Positions 59,097 through 64,000 of a DNA stretch of 64,000 nucleotides are shown here, piece by piece; position 1 is the stretch's first letter; each line of letters starts with the position of its first letter. Location of the stretch: positions 1 to 64,000 of the forward strand of contig MPUH01000326.1 in NCBI GenBank assembly GCA_001970955.1. Reading direction: 5' to 3'. This DNA is from Stentor coeruleus. Taxonomy: Eukaryota; Ciliophora; Heterotrichea; Heterotrichida; Stentoridae. The position numbers and the translations under genes were made by a program. The notes beneath the pieces were generated by a model that saw nothing but the letters and a program-made list of their open reading frames with translations, made no database searches and was not told the origin of the DNA.

Positions 59097-62000
59097 CAGA
59101 ACCTCGAAGCGCATATCAAAGAGCACAACACGCACATCGAGAAACTTACTCCATTACGAACCAGACACCACTCACGTCAATCGTCACTTGGAGATGAAGC
59201 TTTAAAAAGGCCGATTGATTCTAGTGTGCAAGGGAAAATGCTTAGCATGGCTAAAGAAGTCAAAGACAAAGAGCGAGAAATTCTATACCTAAAACGAGAT
59301 GTGGCTAGTCTAGAAATCTATAAAGATCAATGTATGAACATGCAGACCCAAATCAAACTTTTACGTGAAAAAGCAGTCTTTTGCGAACGAGAAGCCTTAT
59401 CAAAATCCACAATGCTCTCTTCTTTTGAAAGTAACGCTTTTCCCAAGCTGGAAAAACTAGAATCTGACCTTAAACAAGCGTTACAAAGCAATGAAAAACT
59501 TCAAAAATCATATTTACAAGCCAAAAAAGAAACTGAAGAGAAAATTGCCGCTTTAACCAACCTCAAAACAACCTACTCCAATCAAGATTCAACTATAAAA
59601 TCAATTGAAGAAGAACGAAGGAACTTAAAAATCAAGCATGCTGAACTACAAGGGAAATTTGATGAAATGGCTAAACAACATGAAAAAACCTTAGAGCATT
59701 ATAAAAACAAAGACCAACTCGCCCTTGCTTTAGAAGAAGATAACGAAAGACTTAGAGCTCAAATAGAAAACACAATGGAATCTTTGCAAAAATGTCAATA
59801 CGAACTTAATCTGTTACCCAAACTAAAACAAGAAATCCATCAAAGAGAACAACTGATATCAGCAGCGTCAAGGGAAATAGAAAAAGAAAAAGCTTTAAAA
59901 ATCAAAGCTATTGAAGACAAAGAAAAAACTGAACTCCAACTTGCGAATATTTTTGAATGCACAGATGGGAATAATCCTTTAGAATATATCCAAGGGTTGA
60001 AAGTTTTACTAAATAAAACAGCAAAAGAACAATCTAATGCAAATGAAGATATTTTAAGACTTAAAGAAAAACAAAGGAATACTTTTATAGAAAACTCACA
60101 AAATCTTGAGTATATTTCTGAGTATTTAGAAAGTGTTAGTAAAACTGTTGCTGATGATTTTATGAGTATGAGAGGGATAAAATTCCCTGAAATCAATATT
60201 GATTATAAGCCTGTATTGCATGGATTATGTGAACAGATAGAAAAAGTTCAGATGAAATGTAAAGAAAAAATCATTGAGATTCAAGATACAAATCAAATAC
60301 TAAATGAAAAAATATCGAAATATGAAAAAGGATTCTCGTTAAGACAAAGGATTGAGGAAATGGAAAAACTTATACAACAACAAGAGATTTTATCTGAACA
60401 ACTGACATCTGAGAATACAAGGATTAAAAAAGAACTTGAACTTTGTAATAAAGAACTTCATAGTTCTGAAGTAGAAAAACAGCAACTTTTAGAAGAACTT
60501 GAAACAATGGAAGAACAGAAACTTACAACAGAAACCAAACTGGAAGAAATGCATATTGAGCTTGAAGAGATTTGCAAAGACCATGAAAAACTTAAAACAA
60601 ATATTTTGAATAAAGATGAACTTAATGCAGCATTAGAAGAAAACAATGAGAAACTCCGCAGACAGATTGAAACTGTGATGGAATCGTTAGAAAAATGCCA
60701 AAAGGAACTGAATTATATACCGAAAATTAAACAAGATATAAATTCTAAAGAACAAATGCTTCAAGCTGGGACTAAAGAACTTGAAAGGCTTAAATACGAA
60801 ATGTCTACTAAGGATAAATTGCTTAAGGATGTGTCAAAAGATTTAAATGAGTTACATAAGGAGATATCTTTACGTGAACAGGCATATAATGCTTTGAATA
60901 GAGAAATGGATAAACTTAAGCTTGAATTTGACAGTAGAGAAAATATGAATGATGAACTTGTGAGTAAACTTGAAAAAAAAAAAAAAACAATGAAAGAACT
61001 TGTGGTAAGGGAAGAAAATTTAAGTAAACAATTGGCTGTAATACAGAAATTGACTGAAAATAAAAGCCCTGCTGAGTATATCGAAGAGTTGAAAATCAGT
61101 AAAGAAAGCCTTGCAACTGTGCTTATACCAAAACTTAAAGGGGAAATAGATCAGAGGGATCAAACAATTAAAGCTTTAAATCAAAAATACACTGAACTTA
61201 AAGAAAAAACTCTTAAAGAACAAAACATGCTAATCGAGATTTGTGAAGGGAAAAACTCAGAAGTTTATATATCAGAATTAAAAACTTCACTAGCAAAAAC
61301 TATAAAAGATTTAGCAAAAGTTCATGAAGACAATGCTTTTGTTAGAGACAAACTTAAAAAACTTGATGCAGAATCATCACATACATCAGGATATATCTCA
61401 AGTTATCTTAAAGGTATCAGTAAATATTTAACTGAAGAGTTTTTTATAATAGAATCCTTATCTTTTCCTAAAATCGAAGAACCCTATAAGCAAATCCTCA
61501 TGCCATTATGTGAAAGTCTTGGGAAACTAAAGAAACTTTGTTCTGAAAAAATTGCAGAACCCAAAACTCCAAATGAAAGCTCAGGCTCAAATAAAAAGAC
61601 CCCAAAAAATGATGAGAATTTGTCTCATAGTCCGGATATCAGTTCGAAAATACTCAATAAAGCAAGGGTTAAAATTGAAGAAAATGAAGGGCTTTTAATA
61701 AAACAAGAAAACCTACTAAATCAGTTAAGCAGCGAAAATTTTAGAATAAAAAAAGAACTGGAGATAACAAAAGAAGAACTTATTCGGACTGAAAAAGAAA
61801 GACAAAAACTCAGTGAAAAAAATAAAATTCTTAGCGAAAACAAAGATGAAGATGATTCTGGTCTTGAAGATCAGCTACAAATAATCCAAGGGGAATACGA
61901 AAAAGCTCTTGAGCAGCTGAAAATCAAAGACCAAGAGATTATGGAACTTGAGTCTATAAACATTAGATTCCGAGAGCAGGTCCACACAACAATGGCTTCA

Positions 62001-62333
62001 TTAGAAGAATGTCAAATCGAACTGAACAGGTTTTCAAAAATCAAACAAGAAGTCCAAGCTAAAGAACAACAGCTCCAAGCCGCATTGCAAGAACTCGAGA
62101 AACTCAGGTCAAAAAACAAGGAACAGATGAAAAAAATCGAAAAACTACAGAAAAAACTCGAAAGCATCACTCAATCAGCAAAATCAAGTGATTCATTAGA
62201 ACTCCAAGACCCCCAAAGCACTAAAAGTCGTCTAAAAACCCTTGAAAAATACCTTTCTGAACTATACAAAGCTACAGACAATGAAGATCCTCTAAGTTTC
62301 ATCCAAGACCTTAAATCTTCTTCTAATAAATAA
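59004..62333 (+). CDS. Large repetitive coiled-coil protein
   Basis: The product is 1109 aa from the ATG at 59004, or 1086 aa from 59073; the two starts come from a perfect 69-bp duplication. Nearly all of it is coiled coil, with long internal repeats. One motif, LExxNxRxRxQIxxxMESLxKCQxELN, appears at about 59728, 60629 and 61944. A second, LxEYIxxLK, appears at about 59975, 61070, 61260 and 62285. A third, SENxRIKKELE, appears at about 60410 and 61735. The two segments SEYLESVSKTVADDF and SSYLKGISKYLTEEF begin less coiled blocks. It resembles centrosomal or cytoskeletal scaffolds such as golgins or CEP proteins, but no family is recognised. A 15-A run lies inside the frame. Confidence 0.75.
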   Translation: MDESWNHLLRPIVCRFLLSSGLKMDESWNHLQNLEAHIKEHNTHIEKLTPLRTRHHSRQSSLGDEALKRPIDSSVQGKMLSMAKEVKDKEREILYLKRDVASLEIYKDQCMNMQTQIKLLREKAVFCEREALSKSTMLSSFESNAFPKLEKLESDLKQALQSNEKLQKSYLQAKKETEEKIAALTNLKTTYSNQDSTIKSIEEERRNLKIKHAELQGKFDEMAKQHEKTLEHYKNKDQLALALEEDNERLRAQIENTMESLQKCQYELNLLPKLKQEIHQREQLISAASREIEKEKALKIKAIEDKEKTELQLANIFECTDGNNPLEYIQGLKVLLNKTAKEQSNANEDILRLKEKQRNTFIENSQNLEYISEYLESVSKTVADDFMSMRGIKFPEINIDYKPVLHGLCEQIEKVQMKCKEKIIEIQDTNQILNEKISKYEKGFSLRQRIEEMEKLIQQQEILSEQLTSENTRIKKELELCNKELHSSEVEKQQLLEELETMEEQKLTTETKLEEMHIELEEICKDHEKLKTNILNKDELNAALEENNEKLRRQIETVMESLEKCQKELNYIPKIKQDINSKEQMLQAGTKELERLKYEMSTKDKLLKDVSKDLNELHKEISLREQAYNALNREMDKLKLEFDSRENMNDELVSKLEKKKKTMKELVVREENLSKQLAVIQKLTENKSPAEYIEELKISKESLATVLIPKLKGEIDQRDQTIKALNQKYTELKEKTLKEQNMLIEICEGKNSEVYISELKTSLAKTIKDLAKVHEDNAFVRDKLKKLDAESSHTSGYISSYLKGISKYLTEEFFIIESLSFPKIEEPYKQILMPLCESLGKLKKLCSEKIAEPKTPNESSGSNKKTPKNDENLSHSPDISSKILNKARVKIEENEGLLIKQENLLNQLSSENFRIKKELEITKEELIRTEKERQKLSEKNKILSENKDEDDSGLEDQLQIIQGEYEKALEQLKIKDQEIMELESINIRFREQVHTTMASLEECQIELNRFSKIKQEVQAKEQQLQAALQELEKLRSKNKEQMKKIEKLQKKLESITQSAKSSDSLELQDPQSTKSRLKTLEKYLSELYKATDNEDPLSFIQDLKSSSNK

Positions 62334-62356
62334 TAGATTTTCTACATTTTAAACAT

Positions 62357-63379
62357 TTAATTATAATCAGAATCTAAAAATGATGAAGCATTTATCACAC
62401 TCATTGTCGCATTACCATCAATAGAACTTATCGCTCCCATAGTAAACTCTGAGTCATTTTCAAATGCACATATAGCTTTAGCTGCTTTATATGACGAAAT
62501 GCAATACTTATTCTCAACCTCTTCTTTTGTGCATATAATTCCTTGAGCTTTGAGTTTTTGCTCGATATACTCTAAAATACGAAAATCGTTCAAGATCAGT
62601 AAAATTTCTTCATATTGAAAAGTCAAATCAATTTTCACTTCTTCGACTAGGTATTTTATCACTTCGAAACCTTCGATCTTGTTTGTATTACTCCCAAAAG
62701 CAGCTAAGTGTAATGCGCTTTCACTTCTTTTGCTTTTTAAGTTAAAATCAGCATTGCATTGTTCGCTTAAAAACTTAACGATAGATAAATGGCATTTTTT
62801 GCAAGCGATAAGAGCTGAGTTTTCACCTGAGTATTCATCAACATGGTGGATGTTGTATTTTTCAGGGGTAAATGAGTTTTGGAATGATGTGTATAGGATT
62901 TGAAGGGTATCTAAATACCCTCGTTCAGTAGCTAAATGTAGTGGGGTTTTATGTGAAATTCGATAATAAGGGATTGAACATGAGGTTTCTGAGTCTTCAA
63001 TGCTAGTGAATTTGTGTGGAAATGCTAATTTGTATATAGGTAAATAATACTTGAGTAAGTCAGTATAGCCTTTTTCTATTATCAAATCAAGGCCATTTAG
63101 ATCTTGTCGTTCCATCATGCCTTCCATAATACTTACACTTGCCCCCATGTCTTCGATTAAGCTTTTGAAACTATTGAGACGACCACTTACTAGAGAATAT
63201 CCTAAAGGATTCAACATGATTTTGTCTATGACGATAATTGGCTCATCAATTTCGTTTTTTGAAACAGTTAATTTCGCCTCACTTAAGACTGAAGCTAATA
63301 ATGTTATTTCTTTTAGGTCTAAGGCTTTTGAAGGGGTTAAAGGGACTTGTTCGACTTGGTGGCTTGAACAGCAACCCAT
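62357..63379 (-). CDS. Ankyrin-repeat protein with N-acylation signal
   Basis: The product is 340 aa. It starts MGCCSSHQ, a strong myristoylation plus double-palmitoylation signature. Ankyrin-like repeats follow from about residue 60 to 270, the clearest being KTPLHLATERGYLDTLQILY (about 142) and SESALHLAAFGSNTNKIEGFEVIKYLVEE (about 212). The others are degenerate. The C-terminal about 60 residues have no domain (YKAAKAICAFENDSEFTMGAI). It probably tethers partners at a membrane. Its stop is 23 bp from the convergent stop of the coiled-coil gene. Confidence 0.8.
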   Translation of the reverse strand: MGCCSSHQVEQVPLTPSKALDLKEITLLASVLSEAKLTVSKNEIDEPIIVIDKIMLNPLGYSLVSGRLNSFKSLIEDMGASVSIMEGMMERQDLNGLDLIIEKGYTDLLKYYLPIYKLAFPHKFTSIEDSETSCSIPYYRISHKTPLHLATERGYLDTLQILYTSFQNSFTPEKYNIHHVDEYSGENSALIACKKCHLSIVKFLSEQCNADFNLKSKRSESALHLAAFGSNTNKIEGFEVIKYLVEEVKIDLTFQYEEILLILNDFRILEYIEQKLKAQGIICTKEEVENKYCISSYKAAKAICAFENDSEFTMGAISSIDGNATMSVINASSFLDSDYN

Positions 63380-64000
63380 TTATATAAATAAATAAGAAAG
63401 ATTATTAGTTTTTATTGTTTGTTGGGATTATTGATTTTTTTTTGATGAGATTTTATAAGAAGAGGATATGAAATGAGACCATGTAGGAATTATTAGATAA
63501 AGGGATTTAGTGGTTAGAGATAATGGAGATGGAAATTTTGAAAAAAGGATAATAAGATTTATGATAGAAATGGAAATGGATAATAGGATAAGGTATAAGA
63601 ATGATTAAGTTGGGAGAAATTTGAGATTGATAATAAGGATTAAGTATGGGTTTGTAAATTTTGGAATTAGGTGCTGGTTATTGTGATATGATTTTATAGT
63701 TTTTTGGGCTAGAGTAGATATGCTGATAGACTTAATGGTTTTGTGTTAATTGGGGTTTGAGAGATGTGATAAAATGTGGTATTAGGATTAGTGAAAATAG
63801 GTGTTGATTGATGTGAAATGTATAATCTTGGGAGTAGATGTTTTTTATAATATATGAGGATGCTTTGAAAGGAAAAATTTTATTATGAAATGGATGCATT
63901 AATAGATTAGAGATTTTTATGTTAATGTTTTATTATAATAAAGTAAATTATGTATAGTAAATATTTAAGAGGTTNTTTTGAAAGGAAAAATTTTATTATG
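63380..64000. other. G-rich upstream flank of the ankyrin gene
   Basis: Almost C-free on + from 63420 to 63960, the signature upstream of a minus gene. An ambiguous base sits at 63975. The 24 bases at 63977-64000 repeat 63864-63887 exactly. Confidence 0.6.

Noticed and set aside
1-64000. tRNA, rRNA, CRISPR, transposons or virus-derived elements
   Set aside because: No tRNA arm pattern, transposase, reverse transcriptase, capsid or spaced-repeat array was recognised by eye; a tool search could still find diverged copies.

Overview
The window looks like macronuclear-style DNA of a heterotrich ciliate, most likely Stentor or a close relative. Three things support this. Every interrupted gene is split by an intron of exactly 15 nt (GTAA...YAG). 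TAA and TAG act as real stops, so the code appears standard. The gene content is ciliary and protist-like: an outer-arm dynein heavy chain, an EML-type WD40 protein, MORN, ankyrin and EF-hand/PH/kinase proteins. Coding DNA is dense and AT-rich. I found no transposon, tRNA, rRNA or CRISPR array.

Layout. 1-9.5 kb: a Cys-rich acidic ORF without an ATG, a basic hypothetical protein, a SET-domain protein with a signal peptide, a degenerate 2OG-oxygenase-like protein, a LITAF-domain protein, and a WDR48/UAF1 homologue with two tiny introns. 10-18.5 kb: a zinc alcohol dehydrogenase, a second LITAF protein, RRP1/Nop52 (one tiny intron), and several small unknown genes including a 59-aa microprotein. 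18.9-22.5 kb: a P4-ATPase lipid flippase. 23.9-27.3 kb: a two-repeat MYB protein and an N-acylated kinase with EF-hand, PH and kinase parts. 29.7-32.9 kb: a tandem Rab7 cluster in three states (divergent, intact, pseudogene). 34-38.6 kb: a TPR/RRM-like protein, a small unknown and a coiled-coil protein. 39.2-52.5 kb: a MORN/IQ protein head-to-head with a 12.1-kb single-exon kelch-type dynein heavy chain. 52.5-64 kb: a small acidic protein, a cyclin, U1-C, an EML-like WD40 protein, a large repetitive coiled-coil protein and an ankyrin protein. The window ends beside an ambiguous base.

Two signals run through the whole window. First, all six introns are 15 nt with an A at position 10, and each carries its own in-frame stop if retained. 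Second, long intergenic stretches have an extreme G-versus-C strand bias that follows gene orientation: C-rich upstream and G-rich downstream on the sense strand. This bias supports several otherwise anonymous genes. Four minus-strand proteins begin with Met-Gly plus nearby Cys, suggesting N-myristoylated and palmitoylated membrane or ciliary proteins. Many neighbouring genes are tightly packed, with convergent stops as little as 23 bp apart and a 104-bp divergent promoter.
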